Assembly: GCA_028289645.1 (NCBI GenBank)
Contig: JANQOK010000002.1
Coordinates: 1-52,831 of the forward strand
Origin: Anderseniella sp.
Lineage (GTDB): Bacteria; Pseudomonadota; Alphaproteobacteria; Rhizobiales; Aestuariivirgaceae
DNA length: 52,831 nt
Direction: 5' to 3'
Below are positions 1 to 7,579 of the stretch, in pieces. Within the stretch, counting starts at the first letter, position 1. Each line of letters opens with the position of its first letter. Made by a program: the position numbers and the translations under genes. Under the pieces are notes generated by a model, which saw only the letters and a list, made by a program, of their open reading frames with translations, was not told the DNA's origin and did no database searches.

Positions 1-33
1 CACAGGGCGCTAATACATCGGCCTGATTAGTGA

Positions 34-109
34 GGGCGATTAGCTCAGTTGGTAGAGCATCTCGTTTACACCGAGAGGGTCGGCAGTTCGAGCCTGTCAT
101 CGCCCACCA
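34..109 (+). tRNA. tRNA-Val (anticodon TAC)
   Basis: A complete cloverleaf is visible. The 5' acceptor strand GGGCGAT (34-40) pairs with ATCGCCC (99-105), followed by discriminator A and an encoded CCA (107-109). The anticodon stem TCTCG/CGAGA encloses the loop TTTACAC, giving anticodon TAC, which reads valine GUA/GUG codons. The D-arm and T-arm (GTTCGA) are canonical. The 33 bases before it hold nothing I can recognise. Confidence 0.97.
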
Positions 110-137
110 TCCCACAAGTCAAAAGGCACCGTCATCC

Positions 138-1469
138 ATGCTTTCAATTGACGAGTTGAAGGCATACGGATTTGAGTTGCTGGACAAGATCGCGGGCTGG
201 GCCACATCCCCGCAGTTCTACGCCCAGGTAGCTGCCATCGTTATCGCGGTGCTTGTTGCCCGCATTTTGGCGGGACAACTCCGAAAACGCGTGCCGATCA
301 TGCGCGAACCTGTTGGCGAAGACCACAAGTTCGCCCGTTGGCTGAACTTTGCCCACTCACTGCGCGACCTGCTGTTCCCAGTCATCGCGGTGCTGTTTCT
401 GGCGATCGCCATACAGGTTTGTCTGGCTGCGGTCGGCAGTGCCTGGCTGGTCCGGATAGCCCAGTCGGTTGGTGTTGTCGGGGTCCTCTACGCGGCCATA
501 AACCGGTTCATCACTCATCCTCTGGTGCGCGCTGCCGCCATCTATGTCGGCATTCCCATCGCAACTTTGCAGGTGTTTGGCTGGTGGGACGAGACCACCG
601 CTTTCCTCGACAGCGTGTCGCTGGAAGTCGGAAACATCCGTATATCACTTTACTTCCTGGCCAAGGCGGCGGTCTTCGGTGCTCTCCTGTTCTGGCTGGG
701 CAGGCTGTCGACCACGGCAGGTCAGAAGGCGATCCGCAACCAGAAAGACATCGACAAGGCCACCAGGGAACTGTTCGCCAAACTGTTCGAGATCGTGCTG
801 TTCATCGTCGTGTTCATTCTGTTGCTGCAGATACTCGGCCTCGATCTGACCGCGCTGACGGTGTTTGGCGGCGCACTGGGTGTCGGCCTCGGGTTCGGCC
901 TGCAGCAGATCGCCTCCAACTTCATCTCAGGGATCATAATCCTGCTGGAACGCTCGCTTGGTGTCGGCGACTATATCGAGATGGAGGACGGCAAGGCCGG
1001 CATATTGAAAGAGCTCAACATGCGCTCTTCGACGCTGGAGACGTTTGACGGCAAGGAAATCATGGTGCCGAACGAAAAGTTCATCACCACCAGTTTCATC
1101 AACTGGACCCGAGATGATCCGCGCCAGCGCTTCGAGGTGGAGTTCTCGGTCGCCTACGAAAGTGACCTGCATGAAGTCATCCGGCTGGTGAGTGAGGCGG
1201 TGTCCAAGCACAAGTCCGTACTGACCGATCCTGAACCGCCGGACACCGAACTGCGCGGGTTCGGCGATTCAGGCGTCAACCTGGCGGTTGAGTTCTGGTC
1301 TGAAGGCCTGGATGACGGCAAGAACAGGTTTACGGCTGACATTCTGCTGGTCATCTGGGACACCCTGAAAGCCAACAATATCTCCATCCCGTTCCCGCAA
1401 CGCGAGGTGCGCGTGCTGGGCGATGCACCCAAGCTGGCGATCAAGCGCAAGAAACCGGATGACGCCTGA
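138..1469 (+). CDS. MscS-family mechanosensitive ion channel
   Basis: Predicted inner-membrane channel of the MscS superfamily, which opens under membrane tension to release solutes during hypo-osmotic shock. The protein is 443 aa, longer than classical MscS (about 286 aa), because several extra hydrophobic N-terminal helices precede the channel domain; this is typical of larger YbdG/MscK-like members. The pore-lining helix is recognisable from its Gly/Ala-rich pattern (FGGALGVGLGFGLQQ), followed by NFISGIIILLE and the cytoplasmic beta domain (GDYIEMEDG, then MVPNEKF). The open frame extends upstream through tRNA-Val, but that part is only a translation of the tRNA, so the ATG at 138 is chosen. 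The gene sits alone between two tRNAs. Substrate selectivity cannot be inferred from sequence. Confidence 0.9.
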   Translation: MLSIDELKAYGFELLDKIAGWATSPQFYAQVAAIVIAVLVARILAGQLRKRVPIMREPVGEDHKFARWLNFAHSLRDLLFPVIAVLFLAIAIQVCLAAVGSAWLVRIAQSVGVVGVLYAAINRFITHPLVRAAAIYVGIPIATLQVFGWWDETTAFLDSVSLEVGNIRISLYFLAKAAVFGALLFWLGRLSTTAGQKAIRNQKDIDKATRELFAKLFEIVLFIVVFILLLQILGLDLTALTVFGGALGVGLGFGLQQIASNFISGIIILLERSLGVGDYIEMEDGKAGILKELNMRSSTLETFDGKEIMVPNEKFITTSFINWTRDDPRQRFEVEFSVAYESDLHEVIRLVSEAVSKHKSVLTDPEPPDTELRGFGDSGVNLAVEFWSEGLDDGKNRFTADILLVIWDTLKANNISIPFPQREVRVLGDAPKLAIKRKKPDDA

Positions 1470-1565
1470 GGCGGGGCAGGGGGCAATTTCTTTGCCGGCA
1501 ATCGCATAATCAGCGGATGGCGGCTTGACTTGCGACAGCGAACTGAGTAATCCACCCCAACCAAC

Positions 1566-1594
1566 GCAAACCACTGGGCGCATGCCCGGTTTGC
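1566..1594 (+). other. Hairpin between the MscS gene and tRNA-Asp
   Basis: GCAAACC (1566-1572) pairs with GGTTTGC (1588-1594). After a 3-nt bulge, GGGC (1576-1579) pairs with GCCC (1584-1587) around the loop GCAT. No T-run follows, so it is not a classical Rho-independent terminator. It could end mscS transcripts or mark tRNA processing; the function is unproven. The rest of 1470-1604 shows nothing else. Confidence 0.4.
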
Positions 1595-1604
1595 CATACA
1601 TCGC

Positions 1605-1681
1605 GCGGGTGTAGCTCAGTTGGTTAGAGTGCCGGCCTGTCACGCCGGAGGTCGCGGGTTCGAGCCCCGTCACTCGCGCCA
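1605..1681 (+). tRNA. tRNA-Asp (anticodon GTC)
   Basis: Acceptor strands GCGGGTG (1605-1611) and CACTCGC (1671-1677, one G-U pair), discriminator G and encoded CCA (1679-1681). The anticodon stem CCGGC/GCCGG encloses CTGTCAC, anticodon GTC, which reads Asp codons. The T-arm GGTTCGAGCC is canonical. Its last 13 bases plus four following T are repeated exactly at 3572-3588, so this gene looks like the attachment site of the islet downstream. Confidence 0.97.
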
Positions 1682-1685
1682 TTTT
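1669..1685 (+). repeat. 17-bp direct repeat, tRNA copy (attL-like)
   Basis: gtcactcgcgccatttt covers the 3' end of tRNA-Asp plus TTTT and is identical to 3572-3588, on the same strand and 1,903 bp apart. A perfect copy of a tRNA 3' end is the standard footprint of site-specific integration into a tRNA gene. No integrase gene lies between the copies, so this is a footprint rather than an intact element. Confidence 0.7.
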
Positions 1686-1952
1686 CTTCAAAGACTTGGG
1701 CGACGTGGAAATTCGGGAACTTTTCTCCCGGGTCCCGAGAGTGCACCCGTTTCAGGTGCTTTCTGCGTGCGATAGTCGACTGCGGGCGCCTTTGTGCGCT
1801 TCCGCACAGACATTGCCTGTAGGCGAAGAAAGGTCCTGCAGGTATTTAGGCTGGGCGCGCCAAGCTGACACAAGGTAAGTTTTCGCGTGTCCCGTGTGCA
1901 TGCCGCACACGCTTTAGTTGCTAGGTAACGTTGCGTCATAGGAGTACGGTGA
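1686..1952. other. Palindrome-rich spacer upstream of the FkbM gene
   Basis: This stretch of 267 bases has no convincing gene. It holds three dyads. One is an imperfect palindrome at 1725-1741 (CTC-c-CGGG-t-CCCG-a-GAG). The second is a hairpin TGTGCG/CGCACA with loop CTTC at 1793-1808. The third is a hairpin CGTGTGC/GCACACG with loop ATGCC at 1893-1911. Neither hairpin is followed by a T-run. A good ribosome binding site, AGGAG (1940-1944), ends the region and serves the next gene. Confidence 0.4.
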
Positions 1953-2849
1953 TTGCGTGGGGGCAATTCAACTGTGCGATACCAAGAGCGAAAGACGAAA
2001 CTGATAGACAGCCGATATGGTCCGTTGGAGGTTTACGACAACGACCGTATTACTGATCACTTCGCCTCTTACCATGGGCATGCCAGACCACAACTGGCGA
2101 TGCTGCTTAGCCTGCTTAGAAAAGGCGATGCGGTCATAGATGCTGGCGCGCACATAGGCTCCTTTGCTGTTCCGATAGCAAAGGCCATCGGACAGTCGGG
2201 CCAACTGATTGCCGTCGAGGCGAACCCGGATACCTACGCGATCTTGTCGCGCAATTTGAAACGGCACGGGATTGATGCGAAGGCCTACAACAATGGCATC
2301 AGCAATCGGACGGGCGAAACACTGTTCGTCCACATTAACAGGGGTGAAAACAGCGGCGCAGACAGCCTTGCCAAAAGCGCTGACGGCCCGGTTGTCGAAA
2401 CCGTCACCATCGACGAAATCGCCGATAGTCCAATTGACTTGATCAAGATCGATGTCGAGGGAATGGAGTTCGAGGCGCTGATGTCGGCGCGACGCACGAT
2501 TGAGGGGTCCAGGCCTATTATATTTTTGGAATACTCTCGTCGTCGCCAGCGAAAACGTGGTGTGTCACCAGCCGATTTTGATGCGTTTGTCCGGAGGTTT
2601 GGGTACAGGACCTTTGTCAACCTCTGTCCCGGCCAGGCAGCAAGCGATCGTTTTGAGATCGCAGAGTTGGCCGGCATCGGGAAGCTCTGGTCAATGTCTG
2701 ACCTGGTGCTGATCCCTGCTGACAGTAACCGGCTTCCTGCGAAAATCGTCCCCGCCGCCTCCTCAAGGATGCGACGATACCTGCTGAAGCAGCGACTGCG
2801 TGACATTAGCGGCATCCCGAAACGTTTCTTCAAGGAGTTTCTCCGCTGA
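1953..2849 (+). CDS. FkbM-family SAM-dependent methyltransferase
   Basis: 298-aa protein of the FkbM methyltransferase family, Rossmann-fold enzymes that O-methylate sugars, polyketides or other metabolites; the substrate here is unknown. The SAM-binding glycine motif is VIDAGAHIGSFAVPIAKA at about residues 62-79, followed by the acidic-strand motif VEANPDT and the family motif LIKIDVEGMEFEAL. The start is a TTG preceded by AGGAG at 8-nt spacing; no ATG fits. Codon use differs from the neighbouring nuo genes, with more AGA, ATA and A/T-ending codons, and the gene looks less GC-rich by eye. Together with its place between the tRNA-Asp repeat copies, this suggests horizontally acquired cargo. 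It faces the rhodanese gene tail to tail across a 76-bp gap. Confidence 0.85.
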   Translation: MRGGNSTVRYQERKTKLIDSRYGPLEVYDNDRITDHFASYHGHARPQLAMLLSLLRKGDAVIDAGAHIGSFAVPIAKAIGQSGQLIAVEANPDTYAILSRNLKRHGIDAKAYNNGISNRTGETLFVHINRGENSGADSLAKSADGPVVETVTIDEIADSPIDLIKIDVEGMEFEALMSARRTIEGSRPIIFLEYSRRRQRKRGVSPADFDAFVRRFGYRTFVNLCPGQAASDRFEIAELAGIGKLWSMSDLVLIPADSNRLPAKIVPAASSRMRRYLLKQRLRDISGIPKRFFKEFLR

Positions 2850-2925
2850 ACAGTCCCTCCCTGATCGGCCTCACAGCAGTGTTGGGTCTTTGTCGGAGCT
2901 GAAACGCCCGATGCTGGCTCAGGCC

Positions 2926-3585
2926 CTAGTTCTCACGCGGCGTGTAACTGCGGTGTTCGGCGTCGAGAAGCTTTCCCCAATCTTCGTCGAACGGGTGTAC
3001 GGCATCGGTCGGCATTTGTGATTGCGGTCCGCCCCGCACAAGCGGCTTCCCCGCATTGGCCCACTCGAATATGGAGCCTTCGAGATTGCTGACATTCGAA
3101 TAGCCCTTGCGGCGCAGCTTTTCGGTTTCGCGCGACGAGCGATAGCCGACCGAACAGTACAGCACGATTGGGCGCTTCGCGGCGGTTTCCCGCACCAGGC
3201 GCTCCAACTTACTGCCCTGTGCGTGTACGGCGCCCGGCAGGTGGCTGACTGCGTACTCCTCGGGTTCACGCACATCGATTACAAGCGGCGCAGGTGACTT
3301 TCTCTGCAGGATGTTTGCAAGCCCGGTTATCGACAGCTGCGGCGCTTCCGGGAATTCGGTGCGCACCAGTTGTTTGGTCTCGCTCCAGTCCATGGCCAGT
3401 GCGATGACGGGCGTCGTCACGGCTGCACAGGCCACAATGGCTGCAATGGCCAAGGCTCTTGCAATTGTGCGGCGTCGGTGCCGGGCAAAGCTGGCAGGTT
3501 GATGTGCCAACTTAGAGTTGTTGACATGCGCACCAGCCATTGAGGGCCCGGGATTCACGTGTGGAGACCTTGTCACTCGCGCCAT
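2926..3585 (-). CDS. Rhodanese-domain protein with N-terminal signal/anchor
   Basis: 219-aa protein with an Arg-rich stretch followed by a hydrophobic segment (IARALAIAAIVACAAV), which suggests export or membrane anchoring. A single rhodanese domain follows. Its sulfur-carrying cysteine lies in the loop YCSVGYRS, and LVIDVREPEEYAVSHLPGA is the typical upstream rhodanese motif. Rhodaneses transfer sulfane sulfur or sense redox state; the partner here is unknown. The start at 3585 is chosen because AGGAG lies 7 nt upstream on the minus strand (at 3593-3597). That start lies inside the 17-bp tRNA-Asp repeat, so the first residues, MARVT, are encoded by the repeat. An inner ATG at 3540 (MAGAHV) is the alternative and has no clear ribosome binding site. 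Confidence 0.85.
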   Translation of the reverse strand: MARVTRSPHVNPGPSMAGAHVNNSKLAHQPASFARHRRRTIARALAIAAIVACAAVTTPVIALAMDWSETKQLVRTEFPEAPQLSITGLANILQRKSPAPLVIDVREPEEYAVSHLPGAVHAQGSKLERLVRETAAKRPIVLYCSVGYRSSRETEKLRRKGYSNVSNLEGSIFEWANAGKPLVRGGPQSQMPTDAVHPFDEDWGKLLDAEHRSYTPREN

Positions 3586-3588
3586 TTT
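3572..3588 (+). repeat. 17-bp direct repeat of tRNA-Asp 3' end (attR-like)
   Basis: Exact copy of 1669-1685. The sequence upstream of this copy shows no convincing tRNA body, so only the 3' end was duplicated. Bases to its right (3589 onward) would have followed tRNA-Asp directly before the insertion, which would place tRNA-Asp immediately upstream of the nuo operon in the ancestral order. This order is inferred. Confidence 0.7.
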
Positions 3589-3811
3589 ACCGCTCCTAGC
3601 TTGTCGTGAATTTGCTGCATTCCATCTGATTTTCCGGTAAACAGGATATATGGCAGAACATCCGGCTGGCAAAACGGTTTTCCACCATATACCCGGCCGG
3701 GGATTCAGACTTGCGTCGCCTGTTGCACTGCGGTACCAACCCAACAGGCAATCAGAGTCGGATAAAGGGGCTGCGGTGGCTGAACGGCTGCCATGCAACA
3801 GGTGCTGAACC
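3586..3811. promoter_or_regulatory. Divergent region between the rhodanese gene and nuoA
   Basis: The 226 bases must hold promoters for both the rhodanese gene and the nuo operon. Visible dyads are TATATGG (3647-3653) with CCATATA (3685-3691), the palindrome AAAACGGTTTT (3671-3681), and GCCTGTTG (3718-3725) with CAACAGGC (3742-3749). The strand containing CCTGTTG can also pair with the nuoA ribosome binding site (see the next feature). I cannot assign -35/-10 boxes with confidence. Confidence 0.4.
3717..3804 (+). promoter_or_regulatory. Candidate alternative RNA pairing over the nuoA ribosome binding site
   Basis: CGCCTGTTGCA (3717-3727) is complementary to TGCAACAGGTG (3794-3804), 11 pairs with one G-U. 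The second strand contains the nuoA Shine-Dalgarno (CAGG, 7-9 nt before the ATG). The same left arm can instead pair with CAACAGGC at 3742-3749 (8 bp). The two pairings exclude each other, which is the layout of a sequester/anti-sequester leader. This holds only if transcription starts upstream of about 3717. Confidence 0.3.
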
Positions 3812-4177
3812 ATGACGGAACTACTGCAGGACTATCTGCCCATCGTCATATTCATGGGAATATGCATTGGTCTGGGCATCGCCCTGATGGCCTCGGCTTT
3901 TGTAATCGCCATTCGCCGGCCTGATCCTGAAAAGATGTCGGCATATGAATGCGGTTTCGACGCCTTTGACGATGCGCGCATGAAGTTTGACATCCGCTTC
4001 TATCTGGTGGCCATTCTTTTCATCATCTTCGACCTTGAAGTGGCATTCCTGTTTCCGTGGGCGATTTCGCTCAAGGAGGTTGGCGTGTTCGGGTTCTGGT
4101 CGATGATGATTTTCCTCGCCATCCTGACCATCGGGTTTGCCTATGAATGGCGCAAGGGGGCACTGGAATGGGATTGA
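3812..4177 (+). CDS. nuoA: NADH-quinone oxidoreductase subunit A
   Basis: 121-aa membrane subunit of respiratory complex I (NDH-1), which couples NADH oxidation by quinone to proton pumping. It has three hydrophobic helices. The conserved loop motif YECGF (about residues 45-49) follows helix 1, and [12 protein letters not shown] marks helix 2 with its conserved acidic residues. Length is normal. It is the first gene of the nuo cluster. Its ribosome binding site ACAGG lies about 9 nt before the ATG. The stop overlaps the start of nuoB by 10 bp, which suggests translational coupling. Confidence 0.97.
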   Translation: MTELLQDYLPIVIFMGICIGLGIALMASAFVIAIRRPDPEKMSAYECGFDAFDDARMKFDIRFYLVAILFIIFDLEVAFLFPWAISLKEVGVFGFWSMMIFLAILTIGFAYEWRKGALEWD

Positions 4178-4731
4178 TCGACAAGAACGGCCAGCCTCTG
4201 AAAGCCGCTGCTGCACCTGCAGTGCTGACACCGGAACAGGAAGCGTTTTACTCGTCTGTGAATGACCAGCTTGCCGACAAGGGCTTTTTGGTGACAACCA
4301 GTGACGACCTTATCAATTGGGCCCGCACTGGATCCCTGATGTGGATGACCTTCGGTCTGGCGTGCTGCGCGGTTGAGATGATGCAGGCCTCTATGCCCCG
4401 CTATGATGTCGAGCGTTTCGGTTTTGCCCCGCGTGCCAGTCCGCGCCAGTCCGACGTGATGATCGTGGCCGGGACACTGACCAACAAGATGGCGCCGGCA
4501 TTGCGCAAGGTCTATGACCAGATGCCGGAACCACGCTACGTGATTTCAATGGGTTCGTGCGCCAACGGCGGCGGCTACTATCACTATTCCTATTCAGTGG
4601 TGCGCGGCTGTGACCGCATTGTGCCGGTGGACATCTACGTTCCCGGCTGTCCGCCGACGGCAGAAGCTCTGGTCTACGGTATCCTGCAACTGCAAAAGAA
4701 GATCCGCAGAACCGGCACGATTGAACGCTAA
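4168..4731 (+). CDS. nuoB: NADH-quinone oxidoreductase subunit B
   Basis: 187-aa peripheral-arm subunit that holds iron-sulfur cluster N2, the last electron carrier before quinone. Cluster ligands are visible as the tandem Cys66-Cys67 ([10 protein letters not shown]), Cys131 (GSCANGGG) and Cys161 ([10 protein letters not shown]). The start ATG at 4168 is preferred over an in-frame start 21 bp upstream because AAGGGGG lies at a good distance and the resulting N-terminus fits the family. It overlaps the end of nuoA. nuoC follows after 18 bp. Confidence 0.97.
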   Translation: MGLIDKNGQPLKAAAAPAVLTPEQEAFYSSVNDQLADKGFLVTTSDDLINWARTGSLMWMTFGLACCAVEMMQASMPRYDVERFGFAPRASPRQSDVMIVAGTLTNKMAPALRKVYDQMPEPRYVISMGSCANGGGYYHYSYSVVRGCDRIVPVDIYVPGCPPTAEALVYGILQLQKKIRRTGTIER

Positions 4732-4749
4732 GGGGCGGGCGCGAAAACA

Positions 4750-5352
4750 ATGGACGAAAACCTCATTGATCTTGGCGAGCATGTCGCCTCAGAGCTGCAG
4801 GAGCGCAGCGTCACATATGACATGTCCCATGACGAACTGACACTGCACACTGACGTCGACAACATTGTCGATGTGCTGCGTTTCCTGCGCGATGATGCAA
4901 GCTGCCAGTTTGTCTGCTTCATCGACATTTGCGGCGTTGACTATCCGGCGCGCGAGAAGCGCTTTGACGTGGTGTACCACCTGCTCAGCCCGTATCAGAA
5001 CACCCGTGTCAGGGTAAAGGTGCAGACCGACGAGGATACGCCGGTGCCGAGCGCCGTGGAGGTGTTTCCGGCCGCCAACTGGTTTGAGCGTGAGGCTTTT
5101 GACCTGTACGGCATCCTGTTTTCCGGCCACCCGGATCTGCGCCGCATCCTGACCGACTACGGATTTGCCGGTCATCCGCTGCGCAAGGACTTCCCGATGA
5201 CGGGCCATGTCGAAGTGCGCTACGACGATGAAAAGAAGAAGGTTGTCTATGAGCCGGTGAAGCTGGTGCAGGAATTCCGCAATTTTGACTACCTCAGTCC
5301 GTGGGAAGGTACCGAGTACGAACTGCCCGGCGACGAGAAGGCGAAGAACTGA
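4750..5352 (+). CDS. nuoC: NADH-quinone oxidoreductase subunit C
   Basis: 200-aa peripheral-arm subunit (30-kDa subunit family) that packs against NuoD near the quinone site. The family signature is seen in [17 protein letters not shown] and [23 protein letters not shown]. The gene is separate from nuoD, unlike the fused nuoCD of enterobacteria; the separate form is usual in alphaproteobacteria. Its ribosome binding site AAGGGG lies just after the nuoB stop. Its TGA overlaps the nuoD ATG. Confidence 0.96.
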   Translation: MDENLIDLGEHVASELQERSVTYDMSHDELTLHTDVDNIVDVLRFLRDDASCQFVCFIDICGVDYPAREKRFDVVYHLLSPYQNTRVRVKVQTDEDTPVPSAVEVFPAANWFEREAFDLYGILFSGHPDLRRILTDYGFAGHPLRKDFPMTGHVEVRYDDEKKKVVYEPVKLVQEFRNFDYLSPWEGTEYELPGDEKAKN

Positions 5353-6542
5353 TGGCTGAGGCGCAAGTCAGAAATTTCCATATCAACTTCGGTCCGCAGC
5401 ATCCGGCTGCGCATGGCGTTTTGCGCCTGGTGCTGGAACTTGATGGTGAAGTCGTGGAGCGGGTCGACCCGCATATCGGACTGTTGCATCGCGGCACCGA
5501 AAAGCTGATCGAGGCCAAGACCTATCTGCAGGCGGTGCCGTATTTTGACCGTCTCGATTACGTGGCTCCGATGAACCAGGAGCATGCCTATGCACTGGCG
5601 GTCGAAAAGCTGATGGGCATCACGGTGCCTATTCGCGGCCAGCTCATCCGGGTGCTCTATTCCGAAATTGGCCGCATCCTGTCTCATCTGCTCAACGTGA
5701 CTACACAAGCCATGGACGTCGGCGCCTTGACCCCGCCACTGTGGGGCTTTGAAGAGCGCGAGAAGCTGATGGTGTTCTATGAACGTGCCTCAGGCTCGCG
5801 CATGCACGCAGCCTTCGTTCGCCCCGGCGGCGTGCATCAGGATCTGCCGCAGGACCTGATCGACGACATTGATGCGTTTTGTGATCATCATCCGAAAGTG
5901 CTCGATGATATTGAAGGCCTTTTGACCGACAACCGGATTTTCAAGCAGCGCAATGTCGACATCGGCGTGGTGACGCTGGACGAGTGTTTCGCATGGGGAT
6001 TCTCCGGTGTCATGGTGCGCGGTTCGGGCGCGGCCTGGGATTTGCGCAAGTCTCAACCCTATGAGTGCTACTCGGATCTGGAATTCGACATTCCCATCGG
6101 CAAGAACGGTGACTGCTACGACCGCTATCTGATCCGCATGGAAGAGATGCGCCAGTCGCTGAAGATCATGAAGCAGTGCATCAAGATGATGAACTCGCCG
6201 GAAGGGCAGGGACCGGTGTCGTCGGTGGACGGCAAGGTGGTCCCGCCGTCACGTGGTGAAATGAAGCGATCGATGGAAGCCTTGATCCATCATTTCAAGC
6301 TTTATACGGAAGGCTACAAGGTACCCGAAGGCGACGTTTATGCGTGCGTTGAAGCACCCAAGGGCGAGTTCGGTGTCTACCTGGTGTCCGATGGGACGAA
6401 CAAGCCTTACCGCTGCAAACTGCGCGCTCCGGGATTTGCTCATCTGCAGGCCATGGACTTCATATGCCGGGGGCACATGCTGGCAGACGTGTCAGCCGTG
6501 CTTGGTTCTCTTGATATCGTATTTGGTGAGGTCGACCGGTGA
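5352..6542 (+). CDS. nuoD: NADH-quinone oxidoreductase subunit D
   Basis: 396-aa 49-kDa subunit, related to the large subunit of NiFe hydrogenases, which forms the quinone-binding pocket with NuoB. Typical segments are [21 protein letters not shown] near the N-terminus (conserved His pair), [14 protein letters not shown] and the C-terminal DIVFGEVDR. The hydrogenase metal-binding cysteines are absent, as expected for NuoD. The ATG at 5352 overlaps the nuoC stop (ATGA-type); an in-frame start 51 bp upstream would lie inside nuoC and is rejected. Confidence 0.97.
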   Translation: MAEAQVRNFHINFGPQHPAAHGVLRLVLELDGEVVERVDPHIGLLHRGTEKLIEAKTYLQAVPYFDRLDYVAPMNQEHAYALAVEKLMGITVPIRGQLIRVLYSEIGRILSHLLNVTTQAMDVGALTPPLWGFEEREKLMVFYERASGSRMHAAFVRPGGVHQDLPQDLIDDIDAFCDHHPKVLDDIEGLLTDNRIFKQRNVDIGVVTLDECFAWGFSGVMVRGSGAAWDLRKSQPYECYSDLEFDIPIGKNGDCYDRYLIRMEEMRQSLKIMKQCIKMMNSPEGQGPVSSVDGKVVPPSRGEMKRSMEALIHHFKLYTEGYKVPEGDVYACVEAPKGEFGVYLVSDGTNKPYRCKLRAPGFAHLQAMDFICRGHMLADVSAVLGSLDIVFGEVDR

Positions 6543-7573
6543 GTGTACGCCGCTTAGCAGATGATAGTGTCCAGCCTGACTCATTCGCGTTTACGCCGAA
6601 GAATTTGAGCTGGGCCAAGCAGACCATCAAGAAGTACCCCAAGGGCAAGCAGGTATCGGCGGTGATCCCGGTGCTGTGGCGAGCGCAGGAGCAGCACGAT
6701 GGCTGGGTATCGCGCGCGGCCATGGAAGAAGTCGGACGCATGCTCGACATGCCGTTTATCCGGGTCTACGAGATCGCCACGTTCTACACCATGTTCCAGT
6801 TGGCGCCGGTCGGCAAAAAGGCCCATGTCCAGGTATGCGGCACCACGCCGTGCATGTTGCGCGGGTCGGAAGACCTGATGGCCGTATGCAAGCGAAGGAT
6901 TTCCGAGCAGCAGCACACCCTGTCCGAGGACGGCGACTTCTCGTGGGAAGAGGTCGAGTGCCTGGGCGCCTGCGTGAATGCGCCCATGATCCAGATTTTC
7001 GCCGATACGTATGAAGATTTGACGCCGGCAGCCATGGAAGAGTTGCTCGACAAGATTGCCAAAGGGCAGAAAGTCAAGCCGGGCCCGCAGGTTGATCGCA
7101 TCATGTCGGCTCCAGAAGGCGGATTGACCTCGCTAGACGGGGAAGTGGTGCCGGCGAAGAAGGCGGCATCGAAAAAATCGCCTGCCAAAGCCGCCGGGAA
7201 AGCAGCACCTGCAAAAAAAGCCACTGCTTCCAAGAAGGCCGCACCGGCAAAGAAAGCAACCAAGCCCGCGCCGGCGAGGCCTGCGGCTGCCAGCAAGCCA
7301 GGACCGGAGCGTCTGGACAAACCCAGAGGCAACGCCGACGATCTGAAACTGATTTCAGGGGTCGGGCCAAAATTGGAACAGACGCTCAACAAGCTGGGCT
7401 TCTGGCACTTTGCCCAGATCGCGAAGTGGACCAAAAAGGACATTGCCATTGTTGATGACGAGCTTTCCTTCAAGGGCCGGATCGAGCGTGACGACTGGGT
7501 CAGGCAGGCGAGGGCATTGGCAAAAGGCGGCGAAGCTGAATACGTCAAGATATTCGGGAAGAAGCCGAGGTAA
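6539..7573 (+). CDS. nuoE: NADH-quinone oxidoreductase subunit E with C-terminal extension
   Basis: 344-aa 24-kDa subunit that holds a [2Fe-2S] cluster (N1a) beside the FMN of NuoF. Ligands are Cys100, Cys105 (VCGTTPCML), Cys141 and Cys145 ([10 protein letters not shown]). The thioredoxin-like core ends near residue 200. It is followed by an Ala/Lys/Pro-rich linker (about 207-262) and a C-terminal helix-hairpin-helix-like domain (about 267-330) with the motif [18 protein letters not shown]. coli NuoE has about 166 residues and lacks this tail. Longer NuoE proteins with such tails are known in alphaproteobacteria, but the role of the tail is unknown. The start is GTG, overlapping the nuoD stop. 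Confidence 0.95.
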   Translation: MSVRRLADDSVQPDSFAFTPKNLSWAKQTIKKYPKGKQVSAVIPVLWRAQEQHDGWVSRAAMEEVGRMLDMPFIRVYEIATFYTMFQLAPVGKKAHVQVCGTTPCMLRGSEDLMAVCKRRISEQQHTLSEDGDFSWEEVECLGACVNAPMIQIFADTYEDLTPAAMEELLDKIAKGQKVKPGPQVDRIMSAPEGGLTSLDGEVVPAKKAASKKSPAKAAGKAAPAKKATASKKAAPAKKATKPAPARPAAASKPGPERLDKPRGNADDLKLISGVGPKLEQTLNKLGFWHFAQIAKWTKKDIAIVDDELSFKGRIERDDWVRQARALAKGGEAEYVKIFGKKPR

Positions 7574-7579
7574 CTGACC

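Noticed and set aside
30-137. Upstream extension of the MscS frame through tRNA-Val
   Set aside because: It is only the translation of the tRNA. The ATG at 138 gives a normal protein start.
1269-1691. Minus-strand open frame through tRNA-Asp and the end of the MscS gene
   Set aside because: It reads the tRNA in reverse and overlaps a well-supported gene; the classic false call at tRNA-Asp.
1696-1878. Short plus-strand open frame of 60 codons in the palindrome-rich spacer
   Set aside because: No ribosome binding site or family resemblance; it crosses a hairpin.
7157-7300. Possible tandem repeat array in nuoE
   Set aside because: It is a low-complexity coding linker with irregular AAG/GCC codons, not a regular DNA repeat.
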